64,000 nucleotides of DNA from Orychophragmus violaceus. Taxonomy: Eukaryota; Streptophyta; Magnoliopsida; Brassicales; Brassicaceae. Made by a program: the position numbers and the translations under genes. The stretch is taken from contig CM058239.1 of assembly GCA_030180135.1 (NCBI GenBank), positions 58,917,246 through 58,981,245 on the forward strand, written 5' to 3'. Position 1 is the stretch's first letter. Each line of letters starts with the position of its first letter. Below the pieces are notes generated by a model. The model saw nothing but the letters and a program-made list of their open reading frames with translations. It was not told the origin of the DNA and made no database searches. Shown here piece after piece: positions 1 to 11,594 of this stretch.

Positions 1-1408
1 TTAGTGAGCAGCAATAGCTGCAAGTCTACTGATGAGAGGAGGAAGAGATCCGGTGGAAAGGTAGAGAACTTAGAGATAGCTGATATTAGATCTAAGCTGG
101 ACACTGTGTGCAATCTCTTGGCTGCAAAAAGGGAGTGCATTTTGCTCAAGATGTTGAGATTTTAGGAGCTGAAGAAGAGAACCAGGAAGAGGATGTGAAC
201 TATGTTGGAGGTTCCGGTTTTCAAGGGAACAGATTTGGGTATCAGTCTGGGAACAAGTACTTCAAGGGTGGACAGAATAGTGCTGGATATCAGAGGCCTT
301 TTCAGCAAGGAAATTCCTATCAGAAGAGTGCTGCTAGTCCTCATGGGAGCAGAATAGAAGCGATGCTGGAGCAGGTGCTGAAAAATCAGAACAAGCATGC
401 TGAGGACTACGACAAAAAGCTGGAGCATATGTATGACGATCTGAACGGGAAGTTTCAGTCCTTGAGCTCGCATGTGAAAGAGCTTGATGCTCAGGTTGCA
501 CAGACTGCTAGACATGTTAAAAGGGAAGATGGATATCTCCCGGGACGAACTGATGCTAATCCCAAGTATCAATGCAATGCAGTGACATTAAGAAGTGGTA
601 AGTAGCTGTTTCCTGCCCAGAAAAAGCAGTTGAGTGTGGAAGAAATCGAGGAAATTGAAGAATTGGAAGATGAGATCCGTGAGCTTCGTAATGCATCGAT
701 CGGCGCACATAAGCAACGGTCGATGTAAAGCGAAAACAAGGATGACGAACTAGAGCTCGACACAGGAGTCGAAACCCAGTCGCCCAGCAACGATCGACGC
801 AACTCTAGCACTGATCGACGCAAAGCGACTGCAAAGGTTTCTGACGCAGAAAAACCGAAACAAGCAAATGAAAGAGTGTACAGGCCTAAGGTCCCTTTTC
901 CTAAGAATCCCAGGAAAGCTAAGAACGAAAGACAGTATAACAGATGCAAGGAAATGATTAAAAAGGTGAAGGTTGAAGTGCCTTTGATTGATTCTATGGA
1001 AACTAGTCCTGTGATGAGGAGATGTCTTAAGGATCTGATTGCTGGTAAGTGGTCTGAAGAGGAGACTGTAATGATGATCACGGAGGTGTGTAGTGCAGTG
1101 ATTCAGGGCAGAATTCCTGAGAAGTTGAAAGATCCAGGGAGCTTTGTGTTGGATTGTGCTATCTACAGGGAAATATTCGAAAGATCTCTATGTGATCTTG
1201 GCTCCAGTGTGAATCTTATGCCTTTCTCTGTTGCTAAGAGGCTGGGGTTGACTGATTTCATACCCACTAGGATCTCACTGGTTTTAGCAGATAGAAAGAT
1301 CAGAATTCCTGAAGGGTTATTGGAGGATGTTCCTATAATGATTGGCCAATGTGTGATTCCCATTGATTTTGTGGTTCCGCAATATGGACAGGAACCAAAG
1401 GATCCACT
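1..1408 (+). pseudogene. Athila-like gag C-terminus and aspartic protease, broken
   Basis: This is the 3' part of gag followed by the retroviral-type aspartic protease of the Athila element. The first 125 or so bases read in frame 1, then a one-base shift moves to frame 3 (open from 108). In-frame stops occur at 603-605 (TAG) and 726-728 (TAA), after which the frame runs to the copia-1 insertion after base 1408. The protease shows the DLGSSVNLMP block near 1196-1225, with the catalytic Asp in D-L-G-S. The linker 675-830 between gag and protease is unusual in carrying CGATCG palindromes in its codons. The polyprotein normally supplies capsid and the processing enzyme; this copy cannot be translated through. 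The same frame resumes at 8686. Confidence 0.85.
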
Positions 1409-2059
1409 TGTTGGGATTGTGTCCTGAAATCACACTTGTACTCACTCCTAATGATAGTTGTGTGTCGAGATCAAACATTTGTATAATACTGGGTGGTTGC
1501 AATGTTTTGCTAGAAGCCTCTTGCAGTCTGTAAGTTGTATACTTACTGCCAGTATTATATGATCCTATAGGGCCACACACCTAAGCAAACTGGAAGCATA
1601 AATATGGGAATGATCATTATGGTAATGATCATGTTGATGTGTATTGGATACACATTGATATTGAGTTTTATAGTGGTGTGTCGATCGACACAGTGAGTGT
1701 GTCGATCGACACAGATCGGGTTTCGAAACTGATGTTTCGATTTCATGACTTAAACAAATTGGATTAATCCAATGATCGGTTTAATCATCCCAGGTCTATA
1801 TAAAGGCTTATATGGTCAATCTGGAACCCTAGCCGTTAAGTTTTCTTTTGCAGAGAAAGCCGAGCCACCTAAACTCAGTGTTCCCAAGGTCCGGCACTAG
1901 CATCCCGGCTTTCCAGCTTTGTGTGCGTGTGTATCTGGTATAGGCGAAGCACCTGAGTCGCTGCTGATCTCAATTACCATTCATTTCGCTGCCATCTCTG
2001 AGGTAAACGCGAGATCTATGATTCAATTTCACAAACCCTAGATCCTAGGCTTTCTAACA
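1409..2059 (+). repeat. 5' LTR of copia-1
   Basis: 651 bp, direct repeat of 8054-8680. It starts TGTTGGG and ends CTAACA. It is 24 bp longer than the 3' copy because of extra sequence near 1609-1640. It contains the paired palindromes (1677-1692 and 1698-1713) and a TATA box at 1797-1804, so transcription probably starts shortly downstream, in the LTR. Confidence 0.96.
1677..1804 (+). promoter_or_regulatory. copia-1 LTR promoter: paired palindromes plus TATA box
   Basis: Two perfect 16 bp palindromes TGTGTCGATCGACACA lie at 1677-1692 and 1698-1713, with core centres 21 bp apart. TATATAAA is at 1797-1804. The arrangement resembles a pair of dimer-binding sites on one DNA face upstream of a core promoter. 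The TATA call is straightforward; the role of the palindromes is inferred. Confidence 0.55.
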
Positions 2060-2060
2060 G

Positions 2061-2072
2061 TGGTATCAGAGC
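2061..2072 (+). other. copia-1 primer binding site (tRNA-iMet)
   Basis: TGGTATCAGAGC sits one base after the 5' LTR. It is complementary to the 3' end of plant initiator methionine tRNA, the usual primer for plant copia reverse transcription. Confidence 0.95.
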
Positions 2073-3255
2073 TTTTAGGGTTTAATCCATTGAATCAATA
2101 GCATGTAATTCGAATAATGATGTATTTGATTAGACTTATGCCTGCTAGATCATGTTTTGAACAAATTAATCTCGGATTAAGTTTCTGCTAAAAACGATGA
2201 TCGTGTGTTTTCGCATTGTGTCGATCGACACTAATCTTGTGTCGGTTGACACACCGCGAAAACGCTTATAAAATTTTAGGGTTTCGATCTTGAGATCAAA
2301 TTTTTGTTACCCTACTGTGTCGATCGACACACTGAATTGTGTCGGTCGACACAGACTGTGCGAAAGGATAGATCGGTTCAATTGGATTGACTGGTTATCT
2401 CGCATGGTTATGTCGGTTAAATCGGTTCAATTGGATGAACTGGTTCAATTAGATTGGACTGGTTATCTCAATTAGTTTAGAACCGATTTAATTGGTAGAT
2501 TTCGGTTAAATTAGATTTACCGGTTATAGACCCGGTTCAATTGGATTAAACCGGAAATACCAATTTGGTTTTGGTTAGGTCGTGTCGACCGACACAAGAA
2601 TGTGTCGATCGACACACAATCGCAGATTTGGTTGTTGAACCTAAATTTGCAAATACCAGACCAAATTTAATCCTATGTTCTAGATTGACCTAAACTTAAT
2701 AAATCTAGATGTTTAATAACAATTAAAACACTTCTTGGATGCATATTGGATATGCATCAAGATTAAATAGTTCTTTTCTCAACTAAATATCAAGTGATCT
2801 TGATGTCTTGCCCGACCTTGTCTACTGTCAAGACTCGTTTCGTTGTTGGATAGTCTTGGAGTCCTTGGTATCCACAACTACATGAGTAAGGCAGGTGATC
2901 ATTGATAGACTTGCGGTGCGACTGTCAATAATCACAAGACTGAAGAGATTGGTTTACTTGACTGGGCTATCAGAAGTTCTGGGCCCAGAGACATCAAAGT
3001 GGGTAAGACATGGATTGTCTTATCTGCGACCAAGAGTTGTACTGGGTACAATTAGCAATGATTTGCTTACCTAGATAACTAAAGTTTGGGTGATGGCGAG
3101 TCGCCCACTCAAATTTTGGTGAAGTAAGGATCTTGGTTCATTGTATTCATCTGAGGAAACATAGTTTTGAATACAATGCGAGTTTTCTTATTAGATAAGA
3201 ATTCTCATTTCCTTGAACATCGTAACTAAAACCTCTACCTCTTTTAATTACAGCT
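2073..3255 (+). other. copia-1 untranslated leader
   Basis: About 1.2 kb between primer site and gag with no credible gene. It carries three more palindrome pairs (cores at 2221/2242, 2320/2342 and 2585/2605), runs of CGGTTCAATTGGAT-like sequence (2370-2580), and a 2790-3110 block that recurs in the copia-3 leader (twice in part). It presumably contains packaging signals; this is inference. Confidence 0.7.
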
Positions 3256-6200
3256 ATGTCTGTCCCAACTCACATCAACACTTTCTCGCTAAGATCCGTC
3301 CTTGAGAAGGACAAGCTTAATGGATCAAATTTCTTGGAATGGTATCGGAACCTGAGAATAGTTCTCAGGCAAGAGAACAAGGAATATGTCCTTACAAGGG
3401 TTCTCCCCGAGAGGCCACGTTCCAATGCCACGCAGGCAGACAAGAATGCTTGGGATAAGCATTCTGCTGATGTCAAAGACGTTAATTGTCTAATGCTGGT
3501 GACTATGAACTCTGAGCTGCAGAAGCAATATGAGAACGTGATGTCACCGATTGAGATGATTAACAGCCTGAAAGCCTTGTTTCAGGAGCAAGCTCGCACA
3601 GAGAGATACCAGACGGTTAAATCTCTCATGGATTGCAAGCTGGCTAAGGACAGTCCAGTGAGTCCTCATGTCCTTAAAATGATGGGTTACATTGATAACC
3701 TGGGGAAACTGGACTGTGCCATTAGCCAGGAGCTAGCCACTGACATGATTCTGCAGTCTTTGCCGTCGTGTTTTGATCAGTTCATCATGAACTACAACAT
3801 GCAAAACATGACTAAGATACTGACTGAGTTGCACGGCATGCTAAAGACAACATAGCCGAATCTCAATAAGGCGACTCCTAGTGTACTGATGGTACAAGGG
3901 AGTAAAAGGTTCAAGAAACCTAGTAAGGATAAGGGAAAGGCTAAAGCTGTCCAGACTGAGAGTCAAGACAGGCCCAAGCCCAAGCCCAAATCCGTGCCTT
4001 CTCCTGAGGACAAATGCAACTACTGCAAGCAGCTAGGGCATTGGAAGAGAAGCTGCAAGAAGTTGATGGAAGATTATGCGAAGCTGAAGAAGATGTATGA
4101 TGCGTCTGATTCAGGTATTTATGTTATCGAACTTAATGTTATGACTCCTAGTTCTACTTCGTGGGTATTGGATACCGGCTGCGGTGCTCATATTTGTACT
4201 AATATGCAGGCACTAAGAAACAGTAGAACGCTGAAGAAAGGACAAGTTGAGCTACGGGTCGGGAATGGAGCTAAGGTTGCTGCACTGGCCGTAGGCACTT
4301 ATGATTTGTCTTTACCTTCTGGCATGGTTTTAGAATTGAATAATTGCTACTTTGTACCTGCGATTAGCAGAAACATAATTTCAGTTTCCGTTTTGGATTT
4401 GGAAGATTTTGATTTTGCTATTAAGAATAAAGTTTGTTCTTTTCATCGTGATGGTACATTTTATGGTAGCGCCCCATTAGATAATGGGTTATATGTCTTA
4501 AACCAAGAAATGCCTGTCTTTAACATAAATACAAAGCGGTTTAATTCAAATGACAAAAACCCGACTTTCTTATGGCATTGTCGTTTGGGCCACATCAATG
4601 AGAAACGCATTCAGAGGCTCCATCGTAATGGGCTTCTGGGCTCATTTGATTTTGAATCATGTGAGAAATGCGAATCCTGCTTGATGGGAAAAATGGCTAG
4701 GGCCCCTTTCAACAAACCGACTGAAAGGGCCAGTGATTTATTGGGCCTTATTCATACTGATGTATGTGGGCCAATGAGCACTGTTGCCAGAGGAAATTAC
4801 AAGTACTTCATTACCTTTACTGATGACTTCAATAGGTATGGCTATGTCTATTTGATGAGACATAAGTCAGAATCCTTTGATAGATTCAAGGAATTCAAGA
4901 ATGAAGTACAGAACCAACTTGGCAAAAGTATCAAAGTTCTGCGCTCGGATCGCGGAGGAGAATACTTGAGTCAAGAGTTCAGTGACTATCTGAGCGAGTG
5001 TGGAATTGTTTCACAACTCACTCCTCCTGGAACACCCCAATAGAATGGAGTGTCAGAGAGGAGGAATCGAACTTTATTGGATATGGTTCGGTCTATGATG
5101 AGTCATTCAGATCTTCCATTATCCTTTTGGGGATACGCTCTAGAAACGTCTGCGTTTACACTAAATAGGGTGCCATCTAAATCAGTTGAAAAGACACCAC
5201 ATGAATTGTGGACTGGGAATAATTCAAGTATGTCTTTCCTGAAGATTTGGGGTTGTGAAGCTTATGTCAAACGTTTAATCTCTGACAAGCTCGCACCCAA
5301 ATCAGATAAATGCTACTTCGTTGGTTATCCTAAGGAAACCAAGGCATACTACTTTTACAACCGATCTGAGAACAAAGTCTTTGTTGCTCGGGACTGTTCT
5401 TTTCTTGAAAGGGAATTTCTTTCTAAGAAAAGCAGTGGGAGTAAAGTACATCTAGAAGAAATTCAAGATGCACAGGAGACTGCTCAACCTGCTGAGGAAG
5501 AGCAGCAGTTGGATCCACAAAGTTATGTGGAGGCCACGCCTGTGGAGCCTGAAGTTTGCAGATCCGGAAGGATCCGTCACGAACCCGAGAGATATTATGG
5601 ATTTCTCGTGACCAACTGCAATGATCTGATGATCATTGAAAGTGACGAACCGGTGACCTTCGCGGAAGCAATGATGGGCCCGGACTCCGAAAAGTGTCTG
5701 GGAGCCTCTAAATCCGAAATGGGATCCATGTCAGAAAACCAAGTATGGTCCTTGGTCGATTTACCTAATGGTGCAAAAGCCATTGAGTGTAAATGGATCT
5801 TCAAGAAGAAGATTGACGTGGATGGTAATGTCCAAATTTATAAAGCTAGGTTGGTGGCTAAAGGTTTCAAACAGATTCATGGTATTGACTATGATGAAAC
5901 CTATTCCCCAGTCGCTATGCTTAAATCCATTCGGATTCTTCTAGCTACTACTGCTTATTATGATTATGAGATTTGGCAGATGGATGTCAAAACCGCCTTC
6001 TTGAATGGAATTCTGGAAGAGGATGTGTATATGACACAACCTGAGGGTTTTGTAGATCCTAAGAATGCTGGGAAGGTATGCCAGCTTCATAAATCCATTT
6101 ATGGATTGAAGCAAGCATCACGGAGTTGGAATCTTCGTTTTGATGAAGCAGTAGAACAATTTGGTTTCATCAAGAACGAAGAAGAACCATGTGTATACAA

Positions 6201-7221
6201 GAATACTAGTGGGAGCGGAATTGCGTTTCTCGTACTGTATGTCGATGACATACTTATTCTCGGTAATGACGTTCCGTTGCTTCAGTCTGTTAAGATTTGG
6301 CTCGGAAGTTGTTTTTCCATGAAAGACATGGGAGAAGCCGCGTACATCCTTGGAATCAGAATCTACAGAGATAGAGCGAATATGCTGATTGGATTGTGCC
6401 AGGACACTTATATTGATAAGGTGTTGCACAGATTCAAGATGCATGATTCCAAGAAGGGCTTCATACCGATGTCCCATGGCATTATTCTCAGCAAGAAGCA
6501 GTGTCCGGCGACACATGCTGAGCGAGAACGCATGGATAGGATTCCTTATGCTTCTGCAATAGGATCTATCATGTATGCCATGCTCTGCACTCGTCCAGAT
6601 GTAGCTTACGCGTTAAGCATGACGAGCATATACCAATCTGATCCAGGTGAAGATCACTGGATAGCTGTCAAGAATATTCTCAAATATTTGAGACATACCA
6701 AGGATAAGTTCTTGGTATATGGAGGAAGTGAAGAGCTTGTGGTGAATGGATTCACTGATGCGAGTTTTCAGACGGACAGAGACGATTTCCGATCACAGTC
6801 TGGATACGTCTTCTGTCTAAATGGCGGTGCAGTGAGCTGGAAGAGCTCTAAGTAGAATACCGTAGCTGATTCCATGACGGAAGCTGAATATGTTGCTGCT
6901 TCAGAAGCGGCAAAGGAAGCTGTTTGGATCAAGAATTTCATGAGTGAACTTGGTGTGGTTCCTAGTATCTTGGAGCCAATGGCTTTGTTTTGTGACAATA
7001 ATGGAGCCATTGCTCAGGCGAAAGAACCCAGGTCACACCAGAAGTCCAAACACATAGAGAGGAGATATCACCTGATTCGTGATATCGTAAATAGAGGCGA
7101 AGTGAAGATCAGCCGAGTTCCGACGGACGAGAATGTCGCTGATCCTCTGACTAAGCCACTCCCAAGGCCTAAGCATGAGAGTCATACTACTGCTGTAGGC
7201 ATTAGAGATCTTAAGATGTAA
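3256..7221 (+). pseudogene. copia-1 gag-pol polyprotein with three in-frame amber stops
   Basis: One frame of about 1,320 codons from ATG 3256 to TAA 7219-7221, interrupted only by TAG at 3853-3855, 5041-5043 and 6853-6855; no frameshift is needed. Order: gag domain (3256-3850), CCHC zinc knuckle (4015-4056), aspartic protease with DTGC (4171-4182), pre-integrase zinc region (about 4560-4700), integrase with the D-D-E residues near 4759, 4948 and 5056, reverse transcriptase with YVDD (6238-6249) and RNase H (6540-7150). The order PR-IN-RT-RH defines Ty1/copia. The middle stop lies just before the integrase Glu, so integrase, RT and RNase H would be lost. The closest relative in the window is copia-2, colinear throughout. 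Confidence 0.95.
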
Positions 7222-8053
7222 TCTTGATTCTAGTGGGAGTTCTTGTGGTTTTATTTTAGTTATATTAAGATGTTCTTGTAAACATACTTTTGGATATGTT
7301 TAATGAAATTTGATTTCAGCATTATTTATTGTGATCTAAATAATGTTCCCAAAATAAGTTTATGCCATATTATAGGTCATCAAGTTGAGGACTTGATCAA
7401 GAAACCCTATAAGTTACAGATGACATAAATTAAGATGTGTCCCTAGTCGAGGTTGTCAAAGTGGGACACTGACAACCGCGAGAGACTAGATTGTGAGGTG
7501 ACTGTTGACTAAGTTTCATGGAGTCAGTGATATGAGTATCACAGTCAGTCACATAGATATATGTTGATGAACATATGATCGGACGTGACCCGCTAATGAG
7601 AAGTCTCCAGGATAGTTATATCTGTGTCATGAGAGGTTCTCATTACGACTATAGAGTATAGTCCTTAGACCTGAGTTCATCATTCTTTCTTGCATATAAA
7701 TTGGTACACTTTGACCTTGTCAAACGTCGACCCGTAACTGGCGGCTATAAAGGCATTGCTTAGGTGTATCGTGAAGTGTGTATAGGAACAGGGATGGAAC
7801 AAGATGGGATTTGTCCCTCCTGTATAACGGGAGATAAATATCTCAGGGCCTATCGAATATTTCATACTGAAAAAATGTGTGGCCGCACTCAAACGAACTG
7901 TAGTTCAGTTGTTTGTCTTGTTCAGTATAGATCAGGAGTTCGATAAACACGATATTGACTTAATAAGGATGACACTAATCTTGGCTTATGCCAAATCGAG
8001 ATATAGAGACAAAAGGATTATAGGAATTGATGATTCCAGTACAAGTGGGAGAT
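7222..8053 (+). other. copia-1 long 3' untranslated region ending in polypurine tract
   Basis: 832 bp between the pol stop and the 3' LTR. It is clearly homologous to 17205-18056 in copia-2 and 48880-49676 in copia-3. It contains short inverted repeats, for example around 7376-7400 and 7795-7835, and ends with the purine tract GTGGGAGA just before the LTR at 8054, the plus-strand primer. No convincing ORF is present. Conservation between three elements suggests a cis-acting RNA role, which is inference. Confidence 0.75.
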
Positions 8054-8680
8054 TGTTGGGATTGTGTCCTGAAATCACACTTGTACTCACTCCTAATGAT
8101 AGTTGTGTGTCGAGATCAGACATTTGTATAATACTGGGTGGTTGCAATGTTTTGCTAGAAGCCTCTTGCAGTCTGTAAGTTGTATACTTACTGCCAATAT
8201 TATATGATCCTATAGGGTCACACACCTAAGCAAACTGGAAGCATAAATATGTGAATGATGTGTATTGGATACACATTGATATTGAGTTTTATAGTGGTGT
8301 GTCGATCGACACAGTGAGTGTGTCGATCGACACAGATCGGGTTTCGAAACTGATGTTTCGATTTCATGACTTAAACGAATTGGATTAATCCAATGATCGG
8401 TTTAATCATCCCATGTCTATATAAAGGCTTATATGGTCGACCTGGAACCCTAGCCGTTAAGTTTTCTTTTGCAGAGAAAGCCGAGCCACCTAAACTCAGT
8501 GTTCCCAAGATCCGGCACTAGCATCCCGGCTTTCCAGCTTTGTGTGCGTGTGTATCTGGTAGAGGCGAAGCACCTGAGTCGCTGCTGATCTCGATTACCA
8601 TTCATTCCACTGCCATCTCTGAGGTAAACGCGAGATCTATGATTCAATTTCACAAACCCTAGATCCTAGGCTTTCTAACA
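8054..8680 (+). repeat. 3' LTR of copia-1
   Basis: 627 bp, direct repeat of 1409-2059 with about 2% substitutions. It carries the same palindrome pair (about 8300-8336) and TATA box, and is followed by target duplication ccact (8681-8685). Confidence 0.96.
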
Positions 8681-8685
8681 CCACT

Positions 8686-10914
8686 AATTTTGGGAAGACC
8701 TTTCTTAGCTACTGCGGGTGCGATGATTAACTGCCAGGGATGTAAAATAGTTCTGAATGTAGAAGATCTGAAGATGAGCTTCGATATGGACAAACTGGTG
8801 AAGAGACCAACCATCGACGGACATACATTCTATGTGGATACTCTCAGTGATTTGGCTGCAGATTACTTTCATAGAACTCGTGCTGAGGATCCACTAGAAA
8901 GGGCTTTACTGAGCTCTATAATGGAGCTGGAGTATCTGCAAGACGAGCCCGCAATCTGTTACGCAAGGCTAATGGATTGTGCTGAGGAGGTGAAGCAAGT
9001 TGGAGTGTCTGACGCGACCTTGCAACGATCGACACCAACTGGGCATCGATCGTTGCAAGTCAACAGAGATTGGGCAGAAGAAAAAGCTCCGAAAATTGAG
9101 CTGAAACAACTTCCATCCGGGCTAAGGTACGCATTTCTTGGTCCTAATTCTACATATCCAGTGATTGTTAATGCTAGTTTGAACAACGCAGAGCTCACTT
9201 TACTACTAAGCAAGCTGCGCAAACATCGCAAAGCTCTTGGCTATTCTCTTGATGACATTTCAGGTATCTCTCCGGAGCTGTGCATGCATAGGATACATCT
9301 TGAGGATGAGTCTAAGACATCAGTAGAGCATCAGAGGAGGCTGAATCCTAATCTTAAGGAAGTGGTAAAGAAAGAAATAATGAAGCTACTGGATGCTGGG
9401 ATTATTTTTCCGATATCTGATAGTGATTGGGTTAGTCCAGTTCATGTTGTGCCTAAGAAAGGTGGAGTTACAGTAGTTAAGAACGAGAAGAATGAATTGA
9501 TTCCCACTAGGAAAGTGACTGGTCATCGTATGTGCATAGATTACAGGAAGCTGAATGCTGCGACCAGGAAGGATCACTTTCCCTTGCCTTTTATTGATCA
9601 TATGCTAGAGAGGTTAGCAAATCACCCTTACTATTGCTTCCTCGATGGATACTCAGGTTTCTTTCGGATTCCTATCCCTCCAGAAGATCAGGGAAAGACT
9701 ACTTTCACTTGTCCCTATGGCACATTTGCATACCGTAGGATGCCTTTTGGACTCTGTAATGCACCAGCCACGTTCCAGAGATGCATGATGTCCATCTTCA
9801 CTGATATGATTGAGGACTTCATGGAGGTATTTATGGATGATTTCTCAGTTTATGGATCCTCTTATAATGAGTGCTTGGATAATTTGTGCAAAGTGCTAAC
9901 TAGATGTGAGGAGAAGCACTTGGTTCTTAACTGGGAAAAATGCCATTTCATGGTCAGAGATGGTATTGTTCTTGGACATAGAGTGTCTGAAGCAGGGATC
10001 GAGGTAGACCGCGCCAAGATTGAGGTTATGACTAGCCTTTAGGCACCTGATTCTGTGAAATCTGTGAGAAGTTTTCTTGGAAATGCTGGATTCTATAGGA
10101 GGTTCATCAAGGATTTCAGCAAGATTGATAGACCACTAACTGCTTTGATGTGTAAAGATGTCAAATTTGAGTTCACTGCAGAATGTCAAGCTGCATTTGA
10201 ACAGATTAAGCAAGCATTAGTGAGTGCTCCTATAGTACAGCCACCAGATTGGGATCTACCCTTTGAGGTAATGTGCGACGCAAGTGGTTTTGCTGTAGGA
10301 GCTGTTCTGGGGCAGAGAAAGGATAGAAAGCTTCATGTCATCTACTATACAAGCAGAACACTAAATGATACGCAAAGAAACTATGCCATTACGGAGAAGG
10401 AGTTGTTGGCTGTTGTCTTTGCATTTGAGAAGTTTCGCCCCTACCTTGTTGGTTCTAAGGTGATTGTACACACTGACCATTCAGCTCTGAAGTATCTGAT
10501 GCAGAAGAAGGATGCTAAGCCAAGGCTTTTGAGATGGATTTTGTTGCTTCAGGAGTTTGATATTGAGGTGAGAGACAAGAAGGGAGTTGAAAATGGAGTT
10601 GCTGATCATCTATCAAGGATCCTGGTTGAAGAAGACGTCCCTATTAATGATTTCTTACCTGAGGAGAACGTCAATATGATCGGGACAGTGTTTCAGACGG
10701 ATTTGGACAGAGAGTCGCAGAACTGTCGGGATGATCGCATTGCGTCGATCGATGCCACATTGGCAACGGTCGATGCAGGAAGTATCGGGGAAGCAATGAT
10801 CGACGCAGACCTGTGCGACAGTCGATGCAGATCTGATACGAGCCCAGAATCCTTAAAGCTTCAGATTGGGAATTTCTATCTAGAAATTAATGCTGTCGCA
10901 ACCACCGATCGACC
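8686..10914 (+). pseudogene. Athila-like pol: protease end, reverse transcriptase and RNase H
   Basis: Continuation of the gag-pol frame after copia-1, starting with the LGRPFLATAGA block that closes Athila protease domains. Then comes a linker (about 8900-9080), a reverse transcriptase with the SPVHVVPKKGG and MCIDYRKLN blocks, the FGLCNAPATFQR block and active site FMDD (9830-9841), and RNase H with the CDASGFAVGAVLGQ block (10276-10320) and a HTDH block. One in-frame TAG at 10040-10042 separates RT from the connection domain. The linkers 9018-9056 and 10738-10914 carry palindrome pairs inside codons. The frame is cut by copia-2 after base 10914 and resumes at 18729. It made element cDNA; this copy is dead. 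Confidence 0.93.
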
Positions 10915-11581
10915 TGTTGGAATTGTGTCCAGTAATCTCGGTACTGTCTCTAGAAAGTAAGAGTATGTCAATGATCAGACATAAGTCATATAATACTGGG
11001 GGTCATGATGGCTTGCTAGAGTCCGCTCATGATCTATAAGTCTTGGACTTATTGCCTTTATTATATGATCCCATATGGGTCACACGCCTAAGCTAACAGG
11101 AAAATGTGTAGGAACGGTTTAGCAGAAGTACGGTAAAAGTGCTAGGCATTTACTGTACTTAGAGAGAATAAAACGGTTTAGCCACTGTGTGTCGATCGAT
11201 ACACAAGGTGTGTCGATCGACACAGTGCGCGAATGCCGTCGAGTTAATTGGTGTTTGGGCCAAATGGCCCAAATGGAACCGGACAAGTTTTATAAATAAA
11301 ACTCGAGTTCAGAACCAAAAACCCTAGCCGAAAACTCTCTCTCCCTCTGCGCCGAGTTCCCCTAGTGGCCTAGCAGCCTTCTTCCTGATTGGTGTGCGTG
11401 TGTGAACCTCTGGAGGAGTTATCTCTCGGTGGCTCTCTGATCTCTGACATACCATCTCTTTCCGCTGCAAACAGGTATAAGGTGAGATCTATCATTGTTT
11501 CTATTCAAGAGAACCTAGATCAGCATGTTTAGGTTAATCTGAATCTGAGAATTGAATCAGGATTGACTAAACATTCCTTCA
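10915..11581 (+). repeat. 5' LTR of copia-2
   Basis: 667 bp, near-identical direct repeat of 18057-18723; starts TGTTGGAATTGTG and ends TTCA. Contains the palindrome pair (cores 11192-11199 and 11213-11220, 21 bp apart) and TATAAATA at 11291-11298. Confidence 0.97.
11188..11298 (+). promoter_or_regulatory. copia-2 LTR promoter: palindrome pair plus TATA box
   Basis: Two CGATCG palindromes with 21 bp centre spacing (11192-11199, 11213-11220) precede TATAAATA (11291-11298) by about 70 bp. The surrounding LTR is not alignable with copia-1 by eye, but the pair and its position are kept. Function inferred from position only. Confidence 0.5.
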
Positions 11582-11582
11582 G

Positions 11583-11594
11583 TGGTATCAGAGC
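11583..11594 (+). other. copia-2 primer binding site (tRNA-iMet)
   Basis: TGGTATCAGAGC one base after the 5' LTR, complementary to the initiator methionine tRNA 3' end. Confidence 0.95.

Larger units (their letters stand above)
1409..8680 (+). mobile_element. copia-1: full-length Ty1/copia retrotransposon inserted in Athila protease
   Basis: A complete LTR element of 7272 bp: 5' LTR 1409-2059, primer site 2061-2072, leader, gag-pol 3256-7221, 3' untranslated region and 3' LTR 8054-8680. It is flanked by a perfect 5 bp target duplication, ccact, at 1404-1408 and 8681-8685. LTRs begin TGTTGGGATTGTG and end TAACA. It lies in the same orientation as the host Athila element. The LTRs differ by roughly a dozen substitutions and one 24 bp indel, so by eye it is older than copia-2. 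Integrase-before-RT order makes it Ty1/copia. Three in-frame amber stops make it non-autonomous. Confidence 0.97.

Noticed and set aside
2061..2072. tRNA-like sequences at primer sites
   Set aside because: Only 12-13 bases complementary to tRNA 3' ends; no cloverleaf, so not tRNA genes.
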